Below, in pieces: positions 1 to 12,300 of a stretch of 64,000 bases of DNA (within the stretch, counting starts at the first letter, position 1; each line of letters starts with the position of its first letter). Below the pieces are notes generated by a model. That model had not been told where the DNA came from. It saw nothing but the letters and a program-made list of their open reading frames with translations, and made no database searches. This stretch comes from Planococcus citri (taxonomy: Eukaryota; Arthropoda; Insecta; Hemiptera; Pseudococcidae). The stretch is from the NCBI RefSeq assembly GCF_950023065.1, contig NC_088677.1, positions 10,868,001-10,932,000 on the forward strand. Reading direction: 5' to 3'. A program made the translations under genes and the position numbers.

Positions 1-332
1 TCATAATCGTGTATAGACTTTTCTAAAAATCTTCTAAGTAAACTTCCCTTCACAATCAGTCGGAACATCTTATTCTGAAATGGCATAACATACAGGAGAT
101 CTTCACGGGTCAAGGCACCTGAAATGTATAGTCAGAAAGCAGACAGATGTGTATCTAATCGAATAAAGATGCATCAAAATACACGATGGTTAATCGGTGC
201 AGGTTGAATGATATTATTACCACTAGCACGTTTATGATTGATCCTAATGCGAACACCTCCGTTTGGATAGAATGATATCGGTGTCTGGGTCCATCCGTGG
301 GGGTATTTCTGTTCGTGCGCTAGTTGCACACC
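1..332 (-). CDS. 5'-nucleotidase exons 6 and 7 (exon 7 partial)
   Basis: Exon 6 (185-332) follows CTACTTACAG and encodes GVQLAHEQKYPHGWTQTPIS then FYPNGGVRIRINHKRA, corresponding to the substrate-binding NGG loop. A 66-bp intron (119-184, donor GTGTAT, acceptor ACATTTCAG) leads to exon 7 (1-118), which encodes ALTREDLLYVMPFQNKMFRL and IVKGSLLRRFLEKSIHDY. That matches the family's 'I...DLL.VLPF.N....V...G..L...LE'. The donor GTGTAT is weaker than the others, but phase and homology both support it. The remaining coding sequence lies left of position 1. Confidence 0.8.
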
Positions 333-3300
333 CTGTAAGTAGCGTACGTCAAAATCGAAGTTGACGAAGTAGCGTTGGATGGTAATGGTAACGTGCGCAG
401 GGTTGAAACAATGGGGGGCATGGGGGGCTTGAACAGCCAAAAAGTCGGCAAAAATTTGAAAAATTGGCAAAAAGTCGGCATGAAATGGGAAAGATTGAAA
501 AAAGTGAATGAATTGACAAAAAATTGAAAAAGTCAGCGAAACTTTGAATCAAAAAACTAAATTACATACTGCATTTTTTTTTTTAAATTTTAAAATCGGC
601 AAATTTGCTGACTTTGCCGAAATTTTCCGAGTTTACCACTTAATTGACAAAGTCGATAAATTTAGGAAATTTGGACCTTTGAGGGGGGTGTCCAAATTTT
701 TGGTGCCCCCGATGGAGGGGTAGAATTTAATTTTTGAAGTCGAAAAAAATCGAGCCGTCTGCTCAAACCCTCAAGAACAGCTGTGCAAAATTTCAGCTCT
801 CTAGAGAGCGTAGATCAAATTCATGTTTTTTCAAATTTTCAAAAAACTTGAGTCTGAGTTGAAGAAATTTCAGTCTATGTTTGACTATAAGTACAAAATT
901 TCGAAAAATCGTCGAAAAAAACTGAAAATTGGTAGAAGTGTCCCTCGGGGTTTAAATAGAATATTTCTTCAATATGGACCTGGGGGGGGGGGCATCAGTA
1001 AGGTATCTGTAGGGGGGTCCAAAACAATGAGGGATCCATTGGGGGGGGCTAAATTTTAATTTTGAGGTCGAAAAAAATCGAGTCGTCTACTCAGACCCTC
1101 AAGAACAGCTGTGCAAAATTTCAGCCCTGTGGGGGGCGTAGATCAAAATTCGATTTTTTAAAAAATCTTGATAAATGGTGAAAAGCCCTGTTTCAGGGGG
1201 GAAGGGGGTGGAGTTATAGGGTTATGGGTGGCAGCACAAACCAGCACAGGTGCATGTCCATGGCCACCCACCCCCCACCGATTGACTTCAAAAACATGTC
1301 ATTCGTTTGTGCTACGTTTGTGCTGGATTGTGCTGAAATTTTTTTCGTTTGTGCTGCCCCCCTTCCCGAGATATTTGGAAAAACTTTTTGGGGGGCCGTA
1401 GACACGGGAGCCCCCCACTTTTAGCTAGGAGGTCCGAAATGGTGTCAATCGTTTGTGCTACGTTTGTGCTGGTTTGTGCTGAAAAGATTTTCGTTTGTGC
1501 TGCCCCCCTTCCCGAGGTATTGCAGACAACTTTTGGGGGGGGGGCTGTAGAAACGGGAGCCCCCACACTTTTAGCTATGATGTCCAAAATGGTGTTAATC
1601 GTTTGTGCTACGTTTAGTGCTGGTTTGTGCTGAAAAGTTTTTCGTTTGTGCTGCCCCCCTTCCCGAGGTATTAGACAAAACTTTTGGGGGGCCATAGACA
1701 CGGGAGCCCCCCACTTTCAGCTACGGGGTCCGAAATGGTGTCAATCGTTTGTGCTACGTTTGTGCTGGTTGTGCTGAAAATATTTTCGTTTGTGCTGCTC
1801 CCCTTCCTGTGGTTTCGAGGGGTTATTTGTGGGGGGCCGTAGACATGAATTTTAAAAAAGAGGTTAGACGAAAGTTTGAAAAGAGAAAAATCGATATATC
1901 TATTGTGCTTCGTTTGTGCTGGTTTGTGCTGCCACCCGTAACCCTCTAACCCCTCCCCTCCCTGAAATAGGGCTTTTCACCATTTATCAAGATTTTAAAA
2001 AAAAATCGAAATTTGATTTACGCCTCCTAGAAGGCTGAAATTTCGCCCAGCTGTTCCTAAAGGTTTGAGCAGACGACTCGATTTTTTTCGACCTCAAAAT
2101 TCAGATTTAGCCCCCTAAATGGACCCTCCTATTCTTTTGGACCCCCTACAGGTACCTTACTAATGCCCACCCCCCCAGGTCCACATCAAAGAATCCTTCT
2201 ATTTAAACCCCGAGGGACACTTCTACCAATTTTCAGATTTTTTCGACAATTTTTCGAAATTTTGTACTTATAGTCAAACATAGTCTGAAATCTCTACAAC
2301 TCAAAATTGATGTTTTTGAAAATTTGAAAAAACCTAAATTTGATCTATGCTTTTTAGAGGGCTGAAATTTCGCACAGCTGTTCTTGAGGGTCTGCGGAGA
2401 CGACTCGATTTTTTTCGGCCTCAAAATTCAAAGTTCACCCCTCCATTAGAGGTACTGAAGATTTGGACCCCCTCCGCCATCCAGGAGTCCACTCGTGGTT
2501 GAAATTGAGCGGGGCTAAATATGAATGAAAAATGAGCTCTGGAGAACAATTTTGACATCCATGGTACCCATGATAGGGACTTAGGGAATTCCATGGGAAC
2601 CATGGAGGTCAGAACTGTTCTTGAGTCTCGCATTTCTTACTTACTCACAAGATCTAATCTAAAAAATTTTCATAACTAATTTAAAAAAATTGGGACACAT
2701 GAACCCCCTTTCCTCTAAAAAAAAAGGGTCACACAGGGTCAGAATTATTCTTCGGGGCTCGTATCTCTTAATAATAGGATATAAGTAGTCAATGCGATGA
2801 CAAAACATACTGAAATCACCAAAAAAAAAAAAACGATTTTCAAAATTTTGGAGCATTTATAACCCCGCTTCTTCTCGCACTCGTGAGTCTGTCCAAAGTT
2901 CTTCGTATCTCAAATCCAATTATTTGAGTATTTACTTCGACTTTTAAGTCAGAAGAATTCTGAAATTGGGCAATGTCATGTGTACCATGGAGGTCAAAAT
3001 TATTCTCCAGAGCTCATTTTTCATTCATATTTAGCCCCGCTCAATTTCAACCACGAGCGGACTCCTAGATGGAAGAGGGGGAAAATCTGAAAATTGGTAC
3101 TGGTAGAAGTGTCCCTCGAGGTTTAAATTGAAGGATTCTTTGATGTGGACCTGGGGGTGGGCATTAGTAAGGTACCTGTAGGGGGTCCAAAAGAATAGGA
3201 GGGTCCATTTAGGGGGCTAAATCTGAATTTTGAGGTCGAAAAAAATTGAGTCGTCGGCTCAGACCCTCAAGAACAGCTGTGCAAAATTTCAGCCCTCTAA

Positions 3301-6300
3301 GAGGCATAGATCAAATTTAGGCTTTTTCAAATTTTCAAAAAAATCGATTCTGAGTTGGAGAGATTTCAGACTACATTTGGCTAAGTACGAAATTTCAAAA
3401 AATTGTCGAAAAAATCTGAAAATTGGTAGAAGTGTCCCTCGAGGTTTCAATTGAAAGATTCTTCGATGTGGACCGGGGGGGGGGCATTAGTAAGGTACCT
3501 GTAGGGGGTCCAAAAGAATAGGAGGGTCCATTTAGGGGGCTAAATCTGAATTTTGAGGTTGAAAAAAATTGAGTCGTCGGCTCAGACCCTCAAGAACAGC
3601 TGTGCAAAATTTCAGCCCTCTAAGAGGCGTAAATCAAATTTCGATTTTTTTTGAAAATCTCGATAAATGGTGAAAAGCCCTATTTCAGGGAGGGGAGGGG
3701 TTAGAGGGTTACGGGTGGCAGCACAAACCAGCACAAACGAAGCACAATAGATATATCCATTTTTCTCTTTTCAAACTTTCGTCTAACCCCTTTTTTAAAA
3801 TTCATGTCTACGGCCCCCCCACAAATAACCCCTCGAAACCACAGGAAGGGGAGCAGCGCAAACGAAAATATTTTCAGCACAAACCAGCACAAACGTAGCA
3901 CAAACGATCGACACCATTTCGGACCCCGTAGCTGAAAGTGGGGGGCTCCCGTGTCTATGGCCCCCCAAAAGTTTTGTCTAATACCTCGGGAAGGGGGGCA
4001 GCACAAACGAAAAAAATTTCAGCACAATCCAGCACAAACGTAGCACAAACGAATGACATGTTTTTGAAGTCAATCGGTGGGGGTGGGGGGCCGTGGACAT
4101 GCACCTATTTTTAATCGATTTCGCAGTTGGCATTTTTAACATTTCAAAGTTGGCATTTTTTAGAATTTACCTTCCTTGTAAAATCACTTTGCTACGCCCC
4201 TGCCTCTTACACCCCCCCCCCCCGCCAGAAAAAGGTCAAGTTTCGCCCCTGAACGTGCGGAACTTGGACGTATGTACACGTGATGAACAAATACATTGGA
4301 TTGCAGTGGCGTATTGATGACTTACCCAATCGACGAAAGCATCGGTAATCAAATTGGCCAAACTGGATTCGAATTCGCCTTCTTCGAAGTTCGCTTTGCT
4401 TAAGGTAGTACGCGTACGACCTTTGATTTCCCTGAAATCTTTGATTTCCTCTTCCACTCTTTTAGTCCACTCGGATACAGCTGCTTGAACTTTCTCATCT
4501 GTCGAAATATAGGTATATTTTGAAGTAGAAAACATCATATGTAAATTTTCATAATAGGTATTGTCCGCTCAACATGAAGTATGTACCTGATACCTGTATT
4601 GAGAATAAATTTTTGATATTTATGGTTTAAAAAAAAATTAAAGCAGTGGAAGAATTTTTTTGGTCAAAGCTGGTGGAGTACCTTACCTACCCTAGCAGTG
4701 TTGGTTGTTTAAAACTCGATCGTTTAAAACATTGTCTAAAACAGCAGTGAAGAGTGATATTCCAAAACTCGCTTTGTCCATTTTCACAACTTTTCAGGAG
4801 AGAGGAAAAACAGTTTCTCTTTAAACGGGTAAATTGGCTTTTTAGGCGAGTTTAGCACTTTATTTGGGTGGATTTATGATGTAGGAGTGTAGGTATACAT
4901 TTCATCCACTAAATACTGCTGAAAAAAATTTCAATAAAAATGGACAAAGCGCGTTTTGAAACATTATTTTTTTTAAATTTTTAGTGAATTGGCTATTTAG
5001 GTGAGTTTAATACCTCATTTTGGTAGGTTGATGATGTAGGAATGTGAGTTAATACTTCATCTACCAGGTACCACTGAAAACCCAACTTTGATAAAAATGG
5101 ACAAAGCGAGTTTTGGAATATCACTCTTCAGCTGTTTTAAATGCCGAGAAAAAAACATCGGTGCTTAAAACATAATTTTTATTAAAACTGTTTTTATTGT
5201 TTAAAACTTTTTTTTTCCAGACCGCGTTTTTTTTTGTTTTTTTTTCAATTAGGTATTTCGACATTTTTGACCATAGAATTACCAAGAACTTTTAAAAAAA
5301 GTATTATGTTTTTTTTTTTTTTTACGTGGATTTTGCAAGAATCTATATTCCATAATCCGAATTCTGGATGGATTGACGGATCAATTCTGATACAGTAAAA
5401 TCTAAAATCCATTCCCACAATCTACTACCCCAGTAGATTATGGGTTTTCAATAATCTGGATTAATCTGTTTACAATCTGGTGAAAAAACGACCAGATTTT
5501 CAGAAACTGATTTTATAAGTATTTGTAAAAAAAAACAGGATTTTGACAATCCATAATGCAGAATCCGTGTAAAAAAAACATACTTTAAATCACTTATTTG
5601 ATATCTGTCAAACGTATAAATCATAAAGGCAATTTTATTTACATTTTTTGATTGAACAGGAACATAAAATCAAACAAAGTTACGAAGTAAGTATCAAAAA
5701 AGTCTGAGAAAAAAACAAAAAAAAACTGATTCTGAAACCACTTCACACCTTGAAAAAAAACACGAAATTTTTGTTTTAAATGTGTTTTAAAAACGTTTAA
5801 AACAGGTCAAATTTTACATTTGAATTTCGGTTTAAAACAAGAAATTTGTTTCAAACATACCAAAAAAAACTGTTTTTTGTTTTATTTAAAAAAAAAAAAA
5901 AAAAGTTTTTTCCAACACTGTACCCTAGACTTCATTTTCAGCATTTTGCTCAATTCATAATATCCTTTAGTGGAGGGGGGGTTGTGGAATTACACCACCG
6001 TGGCCAGCCATGGTGGTGTAATTTCCGCCTCTAAAATACCTACATAGCAATATTTCATAGTTCCACACTTGAAGTGGAATTCAACTCACCTCTTTTCACC
6101 CCCTCTCACCCCAGCCCCCTTTAGTTGATAGTTTTGGCTATGTACAGATAAAAAATATGAGAATTGAAACGTGAAATTCAAATGAAAGACCCGACAAACA
6201 TTTTGGCGCAAACAAAATGTTTCTAGCTCCCCCCGTTCCACTCCAAAGCGGGAGGGGGGTCAAATAAGAGGGAACTGAAAATTACAATGTTTTTTTAAAA

Positions 6301-9300
6301 TAATGAGCTCGTTATTGAATATACTAAAAAAGGGGAGAAAAATTACGTGATTGGATTTTTTCTACCCCTTTCCCATTCATCCCCCAGCACTAATTAAAAT
6401 TTTGAATGAGAGGGCAGGAGTGAAAAAATGATAAATCCAAATGGGATGAACTCGATATTGACGAAGTGTGACCATTGGAGGAGAACAACGTTTTTAAAAT
6501 TTTTTCATACCCTCCAATTCATTCCCCGCCCATTATTGAAATTCCAATGGGGGGGGGGGTGAAAAATCCAAATGAGATGAACTCGATATTGATAAAGTGC
6601 GACTATGGGAGTACAACAACGTTTTTAAATTTTTTGTACCCCCTCCAATTTATCCCCCATTAGTTATTAAATTTCAATTGGGAAGGGGGAGGGGGTGAAA
6701 AAAAATGAAAAATTCGAATGAGATGAACTCGATATAGTGACATAAGTAGAATAACCAGGAGAGTACAACCACGTTTTCAAATTTTTTTCTACCCCCTCCC
6801 TCCAATTCGTCCCCCACCCTCCCATTGAATATTTCAATAACTGATGGGGGATACATTGGAGGGTCGTTGAAAAAAATTGAAAATGTTGTACTCCCCTGAT
6901 GGCGCTTTATTTAAAATAAACCCAGTCTATATTATTATTGAATCACTTTCCACGCCTGCCTACAAAATGATATAATATAACTTAGCTCATAAATTTTTGC
7001 AATTCAACGAGATCAATACAAATTGTTAACTTTTGACAAAAAAAAAAAAATATATCAGAAATCGAAAATTCACACTTTTTGACTTTGCAGTCCTAAAATT
7101 TAGCCAAATGACTTGTACGATACATCAAAATAATCGTCATGACACGCTCTTTCAAATGAACTAACTCGCGAATTTTTCAGTGGTGCCAATCGCGAGATAT
7201 GGCACTGCGCACTATTAGGAGACTGTGCACTTTTAGGGGACTTTCCCCTAATTGAAGGGCTATGGTGAAAGTCGCCTTAGTCAGCAGTGATTTTTTGTAC
7301 AAATCATTGAAAACATTGTTAAACTTCATGGTCAAGTATTAAAAAAACATCTTCAACTATCCCAGAATGCATTACAATACTAATTTTTCCCTTTAAAATT
7401 GATGAAATATGAAAAAAAAAAAATGTTTAAAGTTGTGTGAACAAAAAAATGACTAAGGCGACTTTCACACTTAGCCCTTCAATTACACTGAACACAGTAA
7501 ACGTGTCAAACTGTTTATTATTATTTAAATCCATCGAATTAACTGGGTTATGAATATAAAATAATCTAGATGATTTTATATTATGAATAAGGACACATGT
7601 CAAGATTATGCGACTCACGCTAGGGACTTAAGATATAATTACTTGAAACACAATTATGTTAATCGAAGGTGTTGAATTTAGACTACCAATAAGATAGGTA
7701 ATTTTGCCTATGTGTAAAATGCCCGTAAGTATGGGGCTAGAGGCGCCATAATTACCCGTATTTTACCCATACAGGGGAAAAATTGTTTAATTGGGTAATT
7801 CTCAAAAAAAGTTTAAATTTCAGTACTAAAATTTTTCGAAAATGAAAACCTTTTTTTGAATTTTTTTCAAAAGGGACTTGATTCTAGGCATACCCAAGAC
7901 CCCAAAAATGACTTCAGGCCCAAGTCATCTTCAATAGGAGCGGGGGGAGGGGCTTCAAAAAAATTGGTGTCACATGTTGAAAAAAAAAGGCTGTTCACTA
8001 CTTTTGGGTAGGTATAGGTACGAGTATAACTGGAGCAGTTATTAGTAGCTTTAGCTCACAAAAAGTTCATCAAGTAGGTACCAGGTTCATTTTAATGGGA
8101 GTATTCAAACATAATAAGGTAGGTACTTTCCTTCGCCGTGGACAAAAAAATCATGATAGCCACGACGAAATACCAAACTGTACTATCCACGACATAAGAA
8201 AAAAAGAACTAAAATTTGTTTTACCGGTAATAGAATCAATAATTTTTCAATTTTCAAAGTTGTGGTCATCAAGTACTTACTATTTGAATATTTTATTTTT
8301 TTCAAGAAAAAAAATGTCTCTTTTAAACGTGAGAATGATAAGCCACGGCGATGGATCCGAAAAATTTACGTAGTGAGGGCATATCTCACCATATCAAGAT
8401 CCAATATTTAGAGCAAAAAAAAATCACAAAACCACTTTAGAAGTTATCTTACTTTTCCTCAGGCCAACTCTGTTTTTCAAAAACAACTCGATGTGAATTT
8501 GAGAACTCGTCGTAAGCGTTATGATCTATCATATTGATAACGTCGTTTTTGAAAAAGTATCCAAATAAATATTTTTTAAATAGTTGAAAAATTGCTTTTA
8601 CAAAAGTTTATAAAATTTCTGCTTTGAAGAATGAAGTACCTAGACTTACCTATATGTTGGTATTTTTTTCTCCTCGCAGAACGCCTTGTAGGTTTGTAGG
8701 TGTATAAGGTAATAATTTTTTCGAAGTGAGGAAGGTGATCGAGAAGTTTTCCTTACCTTTTTCAACGGAAGAATCGAGCAACTGAGGATTTCCTTTGGCT
8801 GTGATGACATTTCCTTCAGCATCGAAATCGACCATAAGTTTACCCAAATATTTACTGAGTCCATATGCTTGAACGACTGGCACTTTTTTGCCAGTTCCGT
8901 CTTGCTCCACGATTGTTGGGTACAGGCCTGTTACTTTTTCGACGCTTGGCGGCTGTTTCCTTTTTTCATATGCTTCATCTGTTTCACCTGGCTTTCCTGT
9001 TAAGTAATAATGTGGTATTATAGGTGATGTGATTAGTGGTGTATGTATCTGTAGAGTATATCGATATCTTCTTTGGATAAAAATGCCATAAGTACATACT
9101 TTCCGGCGGCGTGTACAACAAGGTATGAGAATCACCACCTACAACCATACTGATTTCTTTCACTTGTTGGGCTATTTCGAGGTCGCGCTCGTACCCCGCA
9201 TGTCCTAGTGCGATGATGATTTTGACACCTTCTTCATTTAAACGTTGGGCTTCTCGTTGTATTTCGGCTATTTCATCGGCTAGTTCCAAAGTTGCTAATC

Positions 9301-12300
9301 TCGGTCTCTGCGATAATAATGAGAACGATTATTTTTTGGTGAAGGATTCCTTGCAATCGCAAATGTCGCGTGCGTTTGAAGATGTTGAATAAATTGTATC
9401 TTACTTTCGCTTCAGGTGTTAGATAACCGACAACTCCGATTTTCCTTTGTTTTTCGCCGTAGCTTAGGGGTATAATTATTGATTTTAATAGTTTATCGGG
9501 CACATTGAATTTGGGTTCCTTGACTTTATCGATGTTAGCGCAAACGACCGGTGTTTTTAATTGTTTCAGGTATTCGACAAAGTCGTCTATTCCGTCGTCA
9601 AATTCGTGATTACCTGGCGACTGAAATATACCACATGGAATTAGTGTAAGTGTGGTTGCAATTAGAGGAGTATAGACAAATGAAATATCCGCACTGTGTT
9701 TTTTTGTTATAAATACGTATTTCACAAAAAAATAATGATGAGAGTAGTCAGCCTGATTGACAATAATTTATTCTGTTTTTTCGTTCCGCATCCACGTGCA
9801 GTTTCAAATTTTTAGCAAGAGGATTAGGTATACCTATCTGCATACAAAAAAAAGGAAACTGATTTTCCTCATTTTGTTTTCTTCTTGAAAATTTAATTAT
9901 AGATGAATTGATGCCATTTTATGACCCGATAAAGTGCGTATAATATTTGTCTTTTCATCATAGCCTACAGTCCAAGTGCGAAAAAGTGTCACATGAGTGG
10001 GCCGTTTTTGAGAACAAAAAAAAAGAGTAGACTTTTTATTAGTATCTCATTAACATTCAAGAAAATGGGCATTTCGGATTTTTTGGCCGGCACAATAGGG
10101 AGCTGGAGCCTTAAAACCCCCATTTTTTGAAGTAGTCCGGGGGACAAATTTTTTTTTTAATTTGGTAGAGTGCACTCTCCTGAGTATAGATATATATTTT
10201 TTTCAGTGGGCTCCGGCACAGTTGCGTTTCAGAGCTATATAAAGGCAATTTTTTGCCAATTTTGGCACTTTTTCACACAAAAACGGCTTTGTGGAAGCAA
10301 TGCGGCCTTCAGGACAAAAAATACGCACTTAAATGATTACATCCATTCTTCCCACGCTAATAGAGACCACCATTGTGAAAAACGGTCGGCACAATGGCCC
10401 GCAGTGAATTTTCAAAGTTACACATCCGGCCTCCAGGCCATCCAATGAAAAAAATTGGATGGATGACATTTTGACAATGTGACCGTGCGACCTATGAAAG
10501 TGGGTTAAAATTTCGCGAGAAAAACAAAAATCTCAATAAAAAAATATTTTGAGTAATTTATGAAAATTTTGAGGCAAAAAAATTGTACGAATCATTTCTC
10601 AAGTAGTTTTAGTCTGCTGTAGCATGCGGTCTGTACAGAAGGGTTTATCGTTTAAATTTTGCGAAAAAATAAAGATTCAGATAGATTTTTATAAATTACT
10701 CATCTCAACAATCTTGAGCCTAAAAAATCTTATGCATTTTAGTCCAGGAAAAATAGAAGAAAAAAAAGGGTCATTGGGAAAAGTGAGGTAGAAAGCTGAA
10801 TTTTGTTATACTGGTCCATTTCTTTGTGCTGAACACGAATCCGATGAGTCCCCGGTCGTCCCTGGTGAGCGTTCTCCCCTATTGTGGATCTAAGCCCCCA
10901 AAACCAGTTTTTTGCAATTTTCTCCCCCGCATTGCATTTTAGCGAAAAATGAGGTTAAATACAAGAATCTACGTCAAATTTCCGATCTAATGATACATCA
11001 ACTTCACTTCTACCCCCAAGGGGGGTGGAGCAGGAACCATTCAAATGTGAGGGGTTTTCTAAAAAACACAAAAGAGCTATCGGCGCATAGGAGGGGTGAA
11101 ATGGGACCCGAGAGCGTTCGGGTTGATATCAGCATTGAGAGTGGCTACCATCGAGAAACTACCCCGTAAAAAATTTCAGATCCACATCCCCTCCCCTTTT
11201 TGGGGACCCCCCCTTTTTTGAAATTTCAATAACACTTTTCTCAGCTCCATTTCAACCGATTTTGAAAATTTTTCTGGAAGTTATGTATATCCTTGATAGG
11301 TATCCCCACAAAAATTTTCAACCCCCTCCCCTCATATTTACCCCCCAAAATGGCGTTTCTTTTCATTTTTTTATGCCTATTAACAATCAAGATTGCGAGG
11401 TACAATTTTGGAAACACTTTTTTTGGATGTATTTTTGGCCCCCAAACATCATATGCTATATTAGAAATTTTTGCTTTGGTGCGCCACGGTGAAAACTTTG
11501 AATAAAGCATCGTAGGGGGTGGGGGGTGAAATGGGAATTTTGAGAAAAATAACTATCAATGAGTAGGGTATCGTTTTCAAATGATTCGATACCGCTGAGT
11601 ACGAATATGACCTCAGATTTTCGACTACACTCATCTACCCCTCTCCAGAGCTCCTCAGCCCCTCCCCCCATTTTCACGATTTTCGAAATAAAGTTATTTT
11701 GATGACATTGGTGTCGTTTTAATATGATTCGATACCACTAAGCACGAATATGACTACAGATTTTTTTACGTTTTCTGTGCAGAAAAAAATTCAAGGGTCC
11801 ACCCGGGGGGTGGAGCCATGTGCTGTAGCTCATTCTACGAGAAATTTTATGAACAATAACGATGAACTTATGTAATTTTCCCATAGCAATAAATCGTGAA
11901 AATGGGGCGAGGGGCTGAGGGGCTCTGGAGAGGGCTAAGTGAGTGTAGCAGAAAATCTGAGGTCATATATTCTTGCTCAGCGGTACCGAATCATATGAAA
12001 ACTACACCAATGTCATCAAAGTAACTTTATTTCGAAAATCGTGAAAATGGGGGGAGGGGCTGAGGGGCTCTGGAGAGGGGTAGGTGAGTGTAGCCGAAAA
12101 TCTGAGGTCATATTCGTGCTCGGCGGTATCGAATCATATTGAAAACGACACCAATGTCATCAAAATAACTTTTTTTCGAAAATCGTAAAAATGGGGGGCC
12201 GAGGGGCTCTGGAGAGGGGTAGGTGAGTGTAGCAGAAAATTTGAAGTCATATTTGTGCTCAGCGGTATCGAATCGTATTAAAACGACACCAATGTCATCA

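Noticed and set aside
9621..9725. Extension of exon 2 of the 5'-nucleotidase upstream of GNHEFD
   Set aside because: A clear TATATTTCAG acceptor precedes the conserved motif and the upstream residues do not match the family.
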